DNA from: Henricia sp. BOLD:AAB3569
Taxonomy: Eukaryota; Echinodermata; Asteroidea; Spinulosida; Echinasteridae
DNA length: 64,000 bases
Direction: 5' to 3'
NCBI GenBank assembly: GCA_037783545.1
Contig: JBBELK010000397.1
Span: 186,001 to 250,000, forward strand
Within the stretch, counting starts at the first letter, position 1. Each line of letters opens with the position of its first letter. The notes below the pieces were generated by a model that searched no databases, was not told the origin of the DNA, and was given only the letters and a program-made list of their open reading frames with translations. Below are positions 34,222-45,671 of this stretch, in pieces. Made by a program: the position numbers and the translations under genes.

Positions 34222-34573
34222 GAAAGGTAGTATACTTGTTTGGTAAAGTGTTAAAAACGGCATGATTTCCACTGGTAATTGAAAGCATAGGTCGAGAAAA
34301 CTGCCTTGTAGAAATTTCAGCTACATAGATGCAGTAATACTTAAGAAAACCTGAAAAATCCAAGTACGGTTTTTGTGCATGAATGAACGGCTCCAAACAA
34401 AGATCGCCTGGAGATTCAAATAGTTTTGTCATTTTTCTCATGAATGGGGGCAATGCAGACGAAATAATTTCACAGGATGATTACTACCATTACCATCTTG
34501 ATAACAAGCTAGCTTAAAGATAGTAATTCAGAAATGTTTTAGATAGTAATTACAAAACAAGTAGACTACCTTT
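34222..34573. repeat. MITE family I, copy 1
   Basis: Ends AAAGGTAGTATACTTGTTTG and CAAACAAGTAGACTACCTTT-type inverse. Collinear with 37374-37722 over its whole length, in the same orientation. It ends about 70 bases before the TRIM2/3 5' exon acceptor. Confidence 0.85.
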
Positions 34574-34684
34574 AATTTTTAGACCAAAGCCAAAAATGTG
34601 CATTCTTAAAGTTTATTTATTCCATTATTCAACAAAATATTGCAGGTTGAAGACATCATGTGACCAGATTGAATCAGCATCGTC

Positions 34685-34967
34685 ATGGCAACGACCCAGA
34701 GTCCCGTCGTCAAGCAAATCGACAAGCAGTTCTTGGTGTGTGGCATCTGTCTAGACCGCTACCACACTCCTAAGGTCCTACCGTGCCTACACACATTCTG
34801 CCAGAAGTGCCTGCAGAACTACGTCCCTGCCGAGTCGCTGACTCTGTCCTGTCCGCTGTGCAGACAGCAGTCTATTCTACCCATTGAGGGGGTCAGGGGT
34901 TTGCAGGATAACTTCTTTATTACTAATCTCATGGAGGTTCTCGAAGGCCCACCGGATAATGGGAGCA
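34685..34967 (+). CDS. TRIM2/3: TRIM2/3 coding exon 1 (RING)
   Basis: Residues 1-94, with a C3HC4 RING ([20 protein letters not shown]). The exon border upstream is an AG at 34644-34645. The donor is the least certain border in the gene: GTGGGG after GGGAGCA is weak, but it is the phase-1 site found near the end of the homologous region, and it gives SSASGGSGS and a family-typical total length. The frame stays open to 35140, so a short RING-only product from intron retention is possible. Confidence 0.75.
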
Positions 34968-37900
34968 GTGGGGATGAATTAGGAGGCAAGTTTGGAAATT
35001 CGTTTAGCTTAAAGGGGGAATCGGAGTTTGTACTGTCCGAAGACTGGGCCTCGCCAAAAATCACGATTTATTTGAACCAGTCAATAGTCTATGGAAAAAA
35101 ATACAATCCTCCTACCTTTTTAGATCCATCCACTTTATGAATTTGGAGTATTTTCCCAATGAAAAGTATCGGGTCGGCGGGCAATTTATATGCAAATAGC
35201 AGTAACCAGGGCGTAGCTATGCACGTGATATGTCTGGATGTGTGGACGTACGGCGCAAAATCTGTTCCACATAGGCCGTTTTCGAAACGCTCGGTGTTTT
35301 ACAGTCAGGCACGGTATTTTGAATTTGATGTCTTTCTTTGTGTGTAGTTTATAACCTTCTTGGTGTTAATAAATATGCTCAAGAGGGGTGAACGTTCAAA
35401 TTAGCATTGGCCCAAGATGTTTTTTAATCCATTAATATTGCTGGGATACACCAGGCCGGAGCCACAGACGAAGATGGTGGTTTTAAAAACAGCCAATATG
35501 TCGTAACTGAACTACAGAGGGCGCTGTTCACCACGCAAAGATTCACATACCCGTAATCCGTCCGTTGTTAGCATAAAATGGATCAGGTAAACTTACAATG
35601 AACAATTGTCCTTAATTTTCAGCAGGAGTGGAATTTTCTTATTTTTTATTCGGAATTTGTCTCTCTAGTAACTGAGGATCAATACAATACCTTTTTATTC
35701 TTGAGAAAAGCGGAGAAATAAACACTGATTCCCCCTTTAAAGGAGCGTGACCAGAAAAATATATTTCGTTCTAACCTAGCAATCGTATAAAATACCTCCC
35801 CAAAATATATATGCATGGAAAAAAAACGGGAAAAGGCAAATTATTTGAACACTTTGCATATTTTAGATACTTTAGTTGTTTATAATGACAAATTTGACAA
35901 AAAGATGATAGGACTAGCAGATACATGTGAGCTATGCTTCCAACAATTAATTTTTATATTTAACGCAGGTGATAAATGTAAAACGGGCATTGTAAGGCAT
36001 CAAAATTTTCAATATAACCGTAAGTTAGAATAATTTTGCACACCACTGTAGGTTAGGGGCCGTCCAAAGTTTTACACAGTTGACAACTTTGGACGTCTGA
36101 AATACTGCTTAAGCCCGCCGCACACCTTTGCGATTTACCGGCACATCGGGCACCGGACCATCGGATCCGGAAAAATCAAACAAGTTTGATTTGCTCAGGT
36201 CTACGGTGTACGGTCAGACCGGCCCGAATTGTTTCAGCGCACACCTTTCCGGTAAGTGGTCCGATGATCCGATTATCCGGTAAATCGCAAAGGTGTGCGG
36301 CGGGCTTTATCAACATTTTTTGTCACTACCATGAAATGTCAACAATGCATAGTTCCGAGTTTGCCCAGTTAACTCCGCCCCCTTGGATATTGTTGCTATG
36401 CCTCACACGCTATCCCTCAAAATGTCCACACACTGCACAAACCAATGGGACTTTCAATGGAAAACACAGATTCAGTAGAGAAAACTCAAAGGTGTCCATG
36501 TTTCATGGTCAACAGTTATCTTAGAGCACACTGAGTAAAGGGCCAGTAGTACAGGGATGTCATATCGTCATAAAATACATGCTTTCTTACCTTTGAACAG
36601 CGAATCGTCCGGCCTTGAAACCAAAAATTCACCCGGATCACAGCATACAACACTGTACAAACTGTATGTTGTTGTGTTGTGAGGCAATGCACTTTGACCT
36701 ATGTGGGCGATGTCTGCTAGCTCTGTTGTGATTGTTTGGCGGGTTCGGCTTGATTGACAGGTCGGAACTATGCATTTACAGTGCATGTAAATAAGTCCTA
36801 CGCAGCCCTCGACCCCCTCCCCCCTTCCTACGCTTTGCAGAACCGTGAAAAAAAATGTTGACAACTTTGGATGGCCCCTTATGAAAAAATGACAGAAATA
36901 ATCTGATTCCCACTTCAACATCTTATCCTAACTAGGTGCCAGTGGTGGCAGTGGTTCAGCAGTAGACCAGCCATACCACGTAGTGCCTTGCTGTGCAAGC
37001 CATGAAGGGGAACCATTGGACTACTACTGCGACGATTGCGAGACGGCCGTCTGTGGTGAGTGCACCATGTCAGAACACGTGGATCACTCAACGGTGCTAC
37101 TCAGCGACATCATAGATGAGCATAAAGAGGTCCTTAGGAACATTCTGGAGAAAGCAAAGGATCAGGTTAGTGAATTGGTGTGAAAGTAGATAAATGTCGA
37201 CAAAAAATGAAATATGACAAAAATATAATTACTGATTTGATGATTAGTGCAAAATCAGGTGACAAAACAGAGGGTAAGGTTGGCACAATTTTTATCTTTA
37301 CGGGATTTCACATCTTTTCCAAAAACTCCATTCAAATTTGAGAGAATTGGTGTAAAAATAGTTAAATGTTATTAAAGGTAGTATACTTGTTTGGTAAAGT
37401 GTTAAAAAGGCATAATTTCCCTGGCAATTGAAAGCATAGGTCGAACAAACTACCTTGTAGAATCTTCAGCCACATATATAGATGCAGCAATACTTCAGAA
37501 AACCTGAAAAATCCAAGCACGGTTTTTGTGCATAAATGAATGGCTCCATTATGGAGATTAAAATAATTTTGTAATTTTTTCATGAATGGGGGCAATTTAG
37601 GCAAAGTAATTTCACAGAATGATTACTACCATTATACCATCTTGATAACAAGTAAGCTTAAAGATAATAATTCAGAAAGAATTTTAGAGGGTAATTACCA
37701 AACAAGTAGACTACCTTTCAGCAGGAAATGGGCACAAAACGTGAAATGTGACACTCCATCCAGCCCCTGGTTTGCAAAAATGTCAAGTTCTTAGCCAAAG
37801 TTTGTCCTATCATCAAAATTTATACATCACTGGAAAGCTTTCAAATAATGCTCTTTCAGGAGAGTCCAAAATCTAAATGTCAGTTTAAGATAAGTGCATG

Positions 37901-40900
37901 CTACTAAATGCTCATTTGTTATTCCGGATGCTAAAAACAAATTTTGTCCAGATTCCTCGTCTGCAGGATGCTATAGAGAGAGTTTCACTCACCAATGAGA
38001 GTCTAGAGGACAAAAAGACCAAAGCCGAGACGGAAATCTTGACGTCCTTCGACACCCTCGAACAAGGGATTCAGGAAAGAAAAGATACCTTGATCAGGGA
38101 GTTGAAGTCAACCCACGAAGCTAAACTGGAGGTGCTACAAAGACAGCAGGAAGTCTTAGAGCAAGAATTGTTGAGCATCGAGCATAATTGCGACTTCACC
38201 GAACAGGCGCTGCGAAGCGGTAATGAGATGCAGATTCTGCTCGTCCGTAAACAAATGGGCCAACGACTGCGCGAACTGACGGAACATTGTACGCAGCTGC
38301 AACCACAGGAGAATGATTTCATCTCGTTTACGGGAGGAATCGGTGAAATGGAGAAATCGCTCGCAAACTTGGGCCTTGTTAAGAGTAACAGTGCTGTAGC
38401 TCATGAAACAGTGGCTGTGGGGGAAGGTCTGAAGCGCGCCTTCTGCGGGGAGCAGATGGTTGCCACGATAACGACCAAGGACCACCGAGGAGTTTTAGTA
38501 ACGACGGGCGAGGCTGAAGTCACAGCGCAGCTGCATTCAAACGACGGGGAAGTGCATGACACGCGCGTGATTGACAACAAAAACGGTACTTACGACGTTT
38601 TGTACATGATTCCCCGGGAAGGCTCACATCAACTGAGTATTAAACTCTTCAGACGTCACATTAGAGGGAGCCCTTTCAAATTGAAGGTGATGCGAGAGAG
38701 CTGTTCTTCCAGTCCTAAATCGCCGACGAGTAAAATCCCACGTAGCAACGTCAAACAGCGTGCAATGAGAAGACCGCAGAGTGCCGCAGGGTCATTAAGA
38801 GTTTATCGTAAAGCTAACCCCATCGAGGACGATCTCGTACTCATCATTGGCCAGCGAGGGCGCAATAAGGGCGAGTTTACAAACCCGCAAGGCGTAGCAA
38901 GCTCAGCAGCTAACAATGGCCGCATTGTGGTTGCCGATAGCAACAATCAGTGCATACAAGTCTTCACCAATAGCGGAGACGTCAAACATCGGTTTGGCAT
39001 TCGCGGTCGCAGTAACGGTCAGATGCAGCGACCGACCGGAGTGGCCGTGACTGCATCCGGGAACTACGTCGTCGCAGACTACGACAACAAATGGGTCAAC
39101 ATTTTTGGTGCTGATGGCAAATTCATCAACAAGATTGGTACGGGGAAGCTGATTGGTCCAAAGGGAGTGTGTGCCGACAGTAACAATAACATCATCGTGG
39201 TTGACAACAAGGCCAGCTCAATTCTGATTTTCACGTCAACGGGAAAGCTGCTCAACAGGTTTGGTTCAAGGGGAACCGAGGACCAACAGTTATGTGGTCC
39301 ACACTTTGTTGCAGTCAATGCTAACAATCAGATTGTTGTGTCTGATTTCCACAACCACTGCATCAAGGTGCGTACTTCATCAAGAATGTAAATTTGGTCT
39401 TGGCTCAAATAAAAATCCAGTCTTAACCACTTGGCGGCGGCGGCTAGGCATTTTCCAATTTATTCCCCAGGAGTGGGAGACTGCACTTGCAGTTTTGGTT
39501 ATGCAGTATGTCTGGTGACTTGACTAGTTTTTATTTCAAGTCGTAAATTAATCTTATTTCACAAGTACAAGTCACAAGTGATTTTCTCCAGAGTCACAGG
39601 TCACAGGTCAAAAACCAAAAACTGACTTGACCCCAAGCCAACAAGATGAGAGAGCAGCTCTGCCCTGGTAGTACTGACCCATGGGCTAATTCTGTATAAC
39701 TCAGGGGCGGATCCAGGAATTTTTCCAGGAGGGGGTTTTGCCACCAGGGAGGGGTTTTGCCTATCAGATTTTTATGTCTGCTTGTTTCGGACAGGCGGAC
39801 ACGCAAAAAATGCATTACATTATATTTTTTGGTGTCGGAGCAGGGGGGGGGGGGGGGGGGGGGGGGGTTTGACCCCCAAAACACCCCCTCTGGATCCGCG
39901 CCTGTAACTGCCCCCAAGACACTCGCACTTAGAAGTGCATATGCAGTTCCCCCGTCACGAAGGGGTTATTATTATTATTATTATTTCTTTCTGGTATTCA
40001 TACCAAGGATTCCTCAATAGTGCTCAATGCACTGTCACTCGGAAGCGTGAGGAAACCCATGAAGAATTAGAATTAGAAATGGCCACAGACACCGGGGAGT
40101 GCCTTGCCCAAGGGCACAAGTGCCACAACCCGTCACGGCCCGGAATCGAACCCACATTCTAGTACTGGCACAGGAACTTGAGTTCGACGCACTAGACCGC
40201 TCGGCCATAACACCCCACTAAAAGGTTAAAAGGGAAAAGGATCCTAGGTGGATCCATAACGTCATAAAGTAGAATGACTCATTAGTGCTTGGTGTAATCA
40301 TCATACACTCACTTTAAATAAAGTGATAAATCTTCCTCGTGCAATAGGACTAGGCCAGAAAATTCAAAAGCACACTTTTGAACGTTTAAACTAAAATGCA
40401 TTGAAACTTGTATGTAGTGGCCCCACTCGGGACCGTCAAAAACTGGCCACTATTTATAAAGGTTGCTTAAGCATTATACACATGGCATTTGGGACCAAAG
40501 ACAGGTGGCCACTATAAAAAGATGGCCTGTTTATCAAGGTGGCCGTAATAGCAAGTTTCACTGTAGCACATTTTGTACTTGGGGTGAGTTAATGTTATCC
40601 CTTTTCTCAATATATTCGGGCATTATACCAGCCCTCAAATGTACGTTAACATTTCTGGAATTGGCCATATACAAAAATTGCCCAAAGCCTGGAAGAATGC
40701 ATTCTTCCTAGTGAATCCACAATAGAGTAAACTAGAACTGTTCCAATCTGGAATCTTAATTGTAACTCCATCTTTTTGAGAATTAATGCCTGGCACTCAC
40801 TGTTACGTGAACTTTTTATTTGGTAAGTAATCGCTTGAGTAATATCGTAAGAAAAGGAATGGAATCTGATTCAATGGAATCGTAATTCTTTGGTGGAATC

Positions 40901-42337
40901 AGAATTGATTCCACTTGGGTGAGTTTGGACAAAAACAGAATTGTATTGTGGGAAGGTTGTCGGGGCAGACTTTGCCTGTTTACCTTCCCAATAAAATACA
41001 GTTCTGCTTTTGTCCACACTCGCCCAAGCGGTAATTGCTAGTCTAAAGATTTCATCATTCAAGTCTACTCCCTGAGCTGCTATGTATTATGTGCACGGCC
41101 CCTTCAGTTTTGCTATGTCTAACCTTGTTGCATAACTCTCCGAATGGCAGGTATTTGAGCAAGACGGTCAGCTGGTCAGCATGTTTGGCTCAAGAGGAGA
41201 AGGCAACGGTCAGTTCAATGCTCCTACAGGCGTGGCTGTCGATCTGATTGGCAATATCATTGTAGCTGATTGGGGAAACAGCAGAATACAGGTACAGTCA
41301 ATACTAGCACAGTCAATACTAGCATTGCCCCCCTCCCTCAGTCCAGCCGGCCAGCATATTTGGGTCCCGAGGGGAAGGCAACGGTCAGTTCAATGATCCT
41401 ACAGGCGTAGCTGTCGATCTCATTGGCAATACCATTGTAGCTGATTGAGGAAACAGCAGAATACAGGTACAGTCAATACTAGCATTGCACCCCCCCCCCC
41501 CCCCCCCCCCTCCCTCCCTCCCTCAGGCCAGATGGTCATCAAGTTTGGCTTAAGAGGGGAGGGCAACAGGGGGGTTCAATGCTCCTACAGGCGAGGCTGT
41601 CGATCTCATTGGCAATATTATTGTATTTTTAATTATTTTTGAAGAGTTTAATGAACTTCAATTCACAGTCCGTAGGCTGCATTGCATAAAACTTACAAGT
41701 ATCTTCCACCTGAACATCAAGATGTGGGTGGTGCCATTGGCAGTCAATGGCCAGAGACACCAGTTAATCCTTTCACTCTTCATGAAAGAGTGCTCTGGGA
41801 TCTTTTAAATGCATAACACAACACACTGGACTAATGGCTTTATAAATTCTTTCTAAATTAGGGGCGCTCAGAAAACCAGTTTTGTTGGGTTTTGAACCTG
41901 CATGGAATGAGCTGACCTCTAGAGTTGTGCATCTCCAAAACTGCCCCAGAAGGGCAGGAGCTCAGGGAGACACTTCAGGCAGAGTGGCGCACCTTGTCTC
42001 AGTGGCTCTTATAGAGGCTGGTGCAATCAGCCTTGCCACAAGAGGTGGTCATACACGTCACTGACCAATCAAATGGTACATCTCTCTGCCTCCTTGATCT
42101 TTTAGTCTGAGTTAATTTCCATATAATTTTTTTTTTTGAACAGTAATGTCTTTTTTCTCCTATTTTCCTTAATCCAACCCCCAGGTCTTCGATCACGCCG
42201 GTTCCTTCCTCTCCTACGTCAACACCACGGGAGACCCCCTCTACGGCCCCCAGGACCTCACTGTAACCAGCGATGGTTACGTCGCCGTGGCCGATTCCGG
42301 TAATCACTGCGTCAAGGTATACAAGTACTTGCAGTAG
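34685..42337 (+). CDS. TRIM2/3: TRIM2/TRIM3-type RING, B-box, filamin, NHL protein (complete)
   Basis: Five coding exons (34685-34967, 36936-37165, 37952-39367, 41151-41291, 42185-42337) give 740 residues, against about 744 in human TRIM2/TRIM3. Order: RING (C19, C22, C34, H36, C39, C42, C56, C59), B-box 2 (C114, H117, C126, C129, C134, C137, H142, H145), coiled coil about 150-300, filamin repeat about 319-417, and six NHL repeats from about 465 to the end. Near-identical motifs to TRIM3 include [34 protein letters not shown] and [15 protein letters not shown]. Members are cytoplasmic ubiquitin ligases studied mainly in neurons. The ATG is chosen because it begins the RING and an acceptor at 34645 places an untranslated leader before it. 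TRIM2 and TRIM3 arose by vertebrate duplication, so this gene is probably co-orthologous to both. Confidence 0.93.
34968..36057 (+). other. TRIM2/3 intron 1, first part
   Basis: No additional exon with homology was seen. The open frame at 35159-35347 has no recognisable domain. From 36058 the intron is occupied by a repeat. Confidence 0.5.
36058..36884. repeat. Compound inverted-repeat element in TRIM2/3 intron 1
   Basis: Outer ends GGGGCCGTCCAAAGTTTTAC and TTGACAACTTTGGATGGCCCC are mirrored. Inside are a palindrome (36114-36306, ends GCCCGCCGCACACCTTTGCG) and a copy of TIR family B (36343-36777). It looks like nested or fused MITEs. Confidence 0.8.
36343..36777. repeat. TIR element family B, copy 2
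   Basis: Opens AATGCATAGTTCCGAGTTTG and ends GGTCGGAACTATGCATTT; collinear with 1282-1733. Confidence 0.8.
36936..37165 (+). CDS. TRIM2/3: TRIM2/3 coding exon 2 (B-box 2)
   Basis: Residues 95-171. Zinc ligands are seen in [20 protein letters not shown] then [13 protein letters not shown], aligning with TRIM3 CPNHEGNVMEFYCEACETA. The exon ends ILEKAKDQ at donor GTTAGT, phase 0. Confidence 0.9.
37374..37722. repeat. MITE family I, copy 2, in TRIM2/3 intron 2
   Basis: Same ends and interior as 34222-34573, in direct orientation. It ends about 230 bases before exon 3. Confidence 0.85.
37952..39367 (+). CDS. TRIM2/3: TRIM2/3 coding exon 3 (coiled coil, filamin, NHL 1-4)
   Basis: A 472-codon exon, phase 0 at both ends, from [11 protein letters not shown] to DFHNHCIK. 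It holds the coiled coil, the filamin repeat ([15 protein letters not shown] to RGSPFKLKV), the linker with [16 protein letters not shown], and the first NHL repeats. Reading past the donor adds only VRTSSRM and a stop. Confidence 0.93.
39705..39906. repeat. Inverted-end element with a poly-G core
   Basis: CAGGGGCGGATCCAGGAATTT is mirrored by CTGGATCCGCGCCTG. The interior contains a pure G run of about 25 bases near 39843. It lies in TRIM2/3 intron 3. Confidence 0.75.
39965..40218 (-). repeat. tRNA-derived SINE with (TTA)n tail
   Basis: On the minus strand: head TGGCCGAGCGGTCTAGTGCG and box B GGGTTCGATTCCGGGCC, body CTTGTGCCCTTGGGCAAGGCA, tail CTCACGCTTCCGAGTGACAG and GGTATGAATACCAG, then a (TAA)n end. 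Confidence 0.85.
41151..41291 (+). CDS. TRIM2/3: TRIM2/3 coding exon 4 (NHL repeat 5)
   Basis: 47 codons, phase 0 at both ends, from [20 protein letters not shown] to [10 protein letters not shown]. Two degraded copies of this exon follow in the next intron. Confidence 0.93.
41342..41467 (+). pseudogene. Decayed duplicate of TRIM2/3 NHL exon (copy 2)
   Basis: Nearly the same sequence as exon 4 from the GGTCAGC block to the GTACAG donor (GGCAACGGTCAGTTCAATG, GGCGTAGCTGTCGATCT). The TGGGGA of the VADWGN motif is TGAGGA here, a stop in the exon 4 frame. A CCCCCCTCCCTCAG tract just upstream could serve as an acceptor. Confidence 0.85.
41524..41628 (+). pseudogene. Decayed duplicate of TRIM2/3 NHL exon (copy 3)
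   Basis: A third copy (GGCCAGATGGTCATCAAGTTTGG-type start, then GGGGTTCAATGCTCCTACAGG). It has a frame shift at the GGGGGGTT run and loses similarity before the donor. A long C tract followed by CTCCCTCAG precedes it. Confidence 0.8.
41640..41865 (-). repeat. SINE 3' fragment
   Basis: The reverse complement of the 4800-5000 part of the first SINE: GTATCTTCCACCTGAACATC, GTGCTCTGGGATCTTTTAAA and CACACTGGACTAATGGC. The tRNA head is missing. Confidence 0.75.
42185..42337 (+). CDS. TRIM2/3: TRIM2/3 coding exon 5 (last NHL repeat)
   Basis: 50 codons plus TAG, from [14 protein letters not shown] to [11 protein letters not shown], matching the TRIM3 end (NHCFKAYRYLQ). It is markedly C-rich in synonymous positions compared with exon 4. 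Confidence 0.93.
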   Translation, partial: VFDHAGSFLSYVNTTGDPLYGPQDLTVTSDGYVAVADSGNHCVKVYKYLQ

Positions 42338-42525
42338 AAGGTGCGCGAGTGTCCCTATGTGCCATGCAGAGGGTTGCTTGATACGCTGTGTACGGGAAGC
42401 CCGGCTAGGAGTGGGTCTTGGCATTGATACAATGAGCTGGCTATGTACAAAGCTGTCGGGACCCTAACACTAAATGGCATAAACCTAACACGAATGAGAT
42501 GAAAATTATAATGGTCCTCAAATCA

Positions 42526-42657
42526 TATGGTCCTCAAAATTAATATTCATATGGTCCTCAAAATTAATATTCATATGGTCCTCAAAATTAATATTCATAT
42601 GGTCCTCAAAATTAATATTCATATGGTCCTCAAAATTAATATTCATATGGTCCTCAT
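42526..42657 (+). repeat. 24-base tandem repeat after the TRIM2/3 stop
   Basis: About five and a half direct copies of a unit starting ATATGGTCCTCAAAATTAAT, nearly identical to each other, so recent. It lies within the likely 3' untranslated region. Confidence 0.9.
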
Positions 42658-42663
42658 TAGAAT

Positions 42664-42800
42664 TTTAACTCGAGACCTCCGACTCTCTGGGCAGATGTTC
42701 TACCAGCTGAGCTATAAGGCACAGTGGTATACTCCCTCAGGTTTTCCCCAAGACCTCTGACACACCAGGTAGATGCTCTACCAGCTGAGCTATGAGGCAC
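42664..42800 (-). repeat. Two tandem tRNA-derived segments
   Basis: On the minus strand, ATAGCTCAGCTGGTAGA occurs twice about 76 bases apart, each followed by a partial anticodon arm and an AGGTCT segment resembling a degraded box B. The downstream acceptor halves are not convincing, so these are tRNA-derived repeats, not genes. Confidence 0.6.
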
Positions 42801-43819
42801 AGTGGTATACTCCCTCAAGTTTTCCCCTTATACCTAATATTTTTCTCTGTGTTTTATGGGTGTGCAACTAAGCAAAGCAATGGTCTCAAATTGAGAAGAT
42901 GGCTACGTACTAAGTCTATAGCGCAGAATTAACACTCCTGTAAAAGGCTTCAATTCTTCAAAGCCTAATCTAAAATGTCCATGTCGTTAAACTAAAGCAG
43001 ATTACTTCCTAATTAAAAATGAGACCAAATCTGGTGCTCTAAAAAATTAAATTAAATTAACGGCGCTGCATGTTAATAATTCTAAATTGATCCACTACAC
43101 ATTGTCGTAATGTCACTGTTTTGTCCCATTTGTAATGTTAATGTGTACCACAGATTTAAAAATATTAAAATATACGTGACTGTTACTGTGCCATAGCCAG
43201 CTCATTGTAAACTAGCGGGAATAGAGAATGAATGTGAAATGTTGAAAATAGTTGGCATTGTGATATGCAGAAATCAAATAAGTCGATAAGAATTGCAAAA
43301 ACGTCTTTTTGAAACAACTCTTAAAACTCAAAATTGTTCACACGTTTGGTGTGGTATAATTTGTGCACCAATCTTTCGTTTCTCATAATTATTTGCTTGC
43401 ACATTCTGTTACGTACACGTACAGTACAAAATTCTGTTCAAGCATTTTTCATGTCTCGTGACCCTTGCTTGCTGAATTTAATTTTCTTTTTTCCTGCCAT
43501 GTACAGATGTATATTTATTTGTATCTAAAAAGGGACAGATGTAATATATTGCGGGCAATAACTCAATGTAAATATGTTTTATTTTATTGTGTACAGTAAG
43601 CTTATATTTTGTTTAGTTTTCCTTTCCTTTGTTCTGTGTGCTAAGTAGCCTCTAAGGGGCCTTTGTCAGTTTTAAAAACTAAAAATCAGAAACAATCCGA
43701 CAACTCAACAACATTATTCAAGTCATCGAGCAAAGAAATGGTTTCCTTGCTCTATGATTAAATACACTCGACCAAAAAAGTTCTGTCACCAGTAAGACAT
43801 TTGTAGATATTTATTATGA
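42801..43819. other. TRIM2/3 3' flank, nothing recognised
   Basis: AT-rich DNA that probably includes the 3' untranslated region; no single polyadenylation site could be chosen. Confidence 0.4.
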
Positions 43820-44325
43820 AATTGGATTTAATGTAGGAAAATAATTTTAGCTGAACATATCACTCAAAGGAATAAAGCTCAACGGAGTCCATGATGGCAA
43901 GCTTCACGGAACAGGAATGCAACAAAGGAGTGTGGGGTTAGAATGAAAAACACCAAAAAACAACGATGTCAACTTTATTGCACTCAAGCAAGGGGAGTTA
44001 CAGTTTAATATTTTGCTTCCACCATACCTAATGCAATGGCACGATTTAGATTGGACAATTTAAAATTTTGATTTGGATGTTTTTGACAAGACATTGATAA
44101 ATCCAAACTTACTTTAAAATTTCCTAATTGTCTACACACAAATTGCCCAAATCACAAGTCGCATTGTTCTTTGGTGTTTTTTATTCTGACACCACACTCC
44201 TTTGTTGCATTCCTGTTCAGTGAAGCTTGCCATCATGATCTCTCTTGAGCTCTATTCCTTTGAGGGATATGTTCAGCTAAAATTTGATACATTATTTTCC
44301 TACATTAAATCCAATTTCCTTCATC
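43820..44325. repeat. Large inverted-repeat element
   Basis: GAAATTGGATTTAATGTAGG is mirrored by CCTACATTAAATCCAATTTC, and GATGGCAAGCTTCACGGAAC, GCAACAAAGGAGTGTGG and AAAAAACACCAAAG blocks are mirrored inward. Arms are about 175 bases. Confidence 0.85.
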
Positions 44326-44701
44326 CACCGTTTCTTTTGCAATTGGTTTTATTTTTCTCATTCCAAAGAGTGGACGATCTTGAGCAAAACTTGTACCAAA
44401 AAATCATTTCAGTACTTCATCAAAACTGCCAAATTGTGTAATTTCGATTGTAAAAAGAAAATGTAAAAAGTATAATGAGGCAGATATTTATTTAAAATGT
44501 GCAGAAACAAAGAATGGCTCTACGTCTTTTCAATTGGATAGTGTACATTTGTGCGAAATTTTGCTCTGAAGAAGGCATTTTGTATGAAAAGAATTTAAGA
44601 AAATATATTTCAGCATTTTTTTCACGAAAAGAATCTATATCAGTACATGTACTGAAGAGAAATCAGAACGCCAAGAAGCTAGTTTCTAGAATCTACCAAA
44701 G

Positions 44702-44815
44702 GCGAAGTATATTTTTACGATCATAACCAAAATCATGTTTCTGGCGTAATCACACTTTCAACCAATGACGATCTTTGCTCGTCACAGCAAAAGGCTGTCA
44801 TTGGTTATTAAACTC
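44702..44815. repeat. Partial relative of the 46919-47083 palindrome
   Basis: ACGATCATAACCAAAATCATG, TTTCTGGCGTAATCAC, CAACCAATGACGATCTTTGC and TGTCATTGGTTATTAAAC occur in the same order as in the 46919 element. Confidence 0.7.
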
Positions 44816-45671
44816 ATAACAGAGAAAAAGTTTACACATCTTGAAACTCTGTGGCCGTTCGTGCTTAAACGAAACATCTTTCAAAACAAAATTTTTTAAG
44901 ACAGCAAGCCATTTTGATTTCTGCCTGTGTTTATAAATTCAAGTCGCATTCTCGGATTTCAAACTTATTTATATCCATCATGCGCATGTCTAAAAGAGAA
45001 AAGTTATGTCCAAAAGTTGTGCCCCAAATTTTAGAACCCAAATTGGGGGAAATCGGCGAAAATGCCAAACCGAAAGCATACAGCAGCTCTCTGCATGTTA
45101 CATTGCATTTTGGAAGGGAACCGGAACCAACTGGATTTATCAGGTTGACACTGGCCGGCGCTGGATCTAAGTAACCCCTGGTGCTGTCCTGTTTGACCCT
45201 TGCTTGTATATTGCCATGGTAACAACAAAAACCATATAACTGCAGCAAAATATGAATGGTACTAACGATTTCAGCTCAATTTCATTTTGAGTACTAACTT
45301 GCCAATAAATGCAACTCGACAGATCTTTGTGCAAATAGCCCGAAACTTTTTAACAAAACTCTTTTCTGTTCCAAAACTATAATGCCGAAATATAATTTTT
45401 CACGAATCTACTGTTTGTTGTAGTGGGACCTAGTTTGGTTGGCATCGTTCTTTGGTTCGTAATATCAAAACTGGTTGTATAAAAACATTTGTCTTTGTCA
45501 CTTTTTAGCAAAATAGAAAACAAATCAGGCAAATATTTCTTTTTTTTTAATATTTGATAATTGAACCTTTGATTCGTTGAAGCAATGTGAATATTTAAAT
45601 GGTTTTTTTTAGCAAAGGAGAAAAGAAATAAAATGTGTAGACGATAGTCAACAATCCATTTCCGACGAAGA

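Noticed and set aside
34968-35140. Continuation of the TRIM2/3 RING exon as coding sequence
   Set aside because: No similarity to TRIM2/3 beyond this point and the following stop; the donor at 34967 restores family length.
42526-42657. Possible CRISPR-like array (regular 24-base repeats)
   Set aside because: There are no spacers, the units are contiguous, and the genome is animal. It is a simple tandem repeat.
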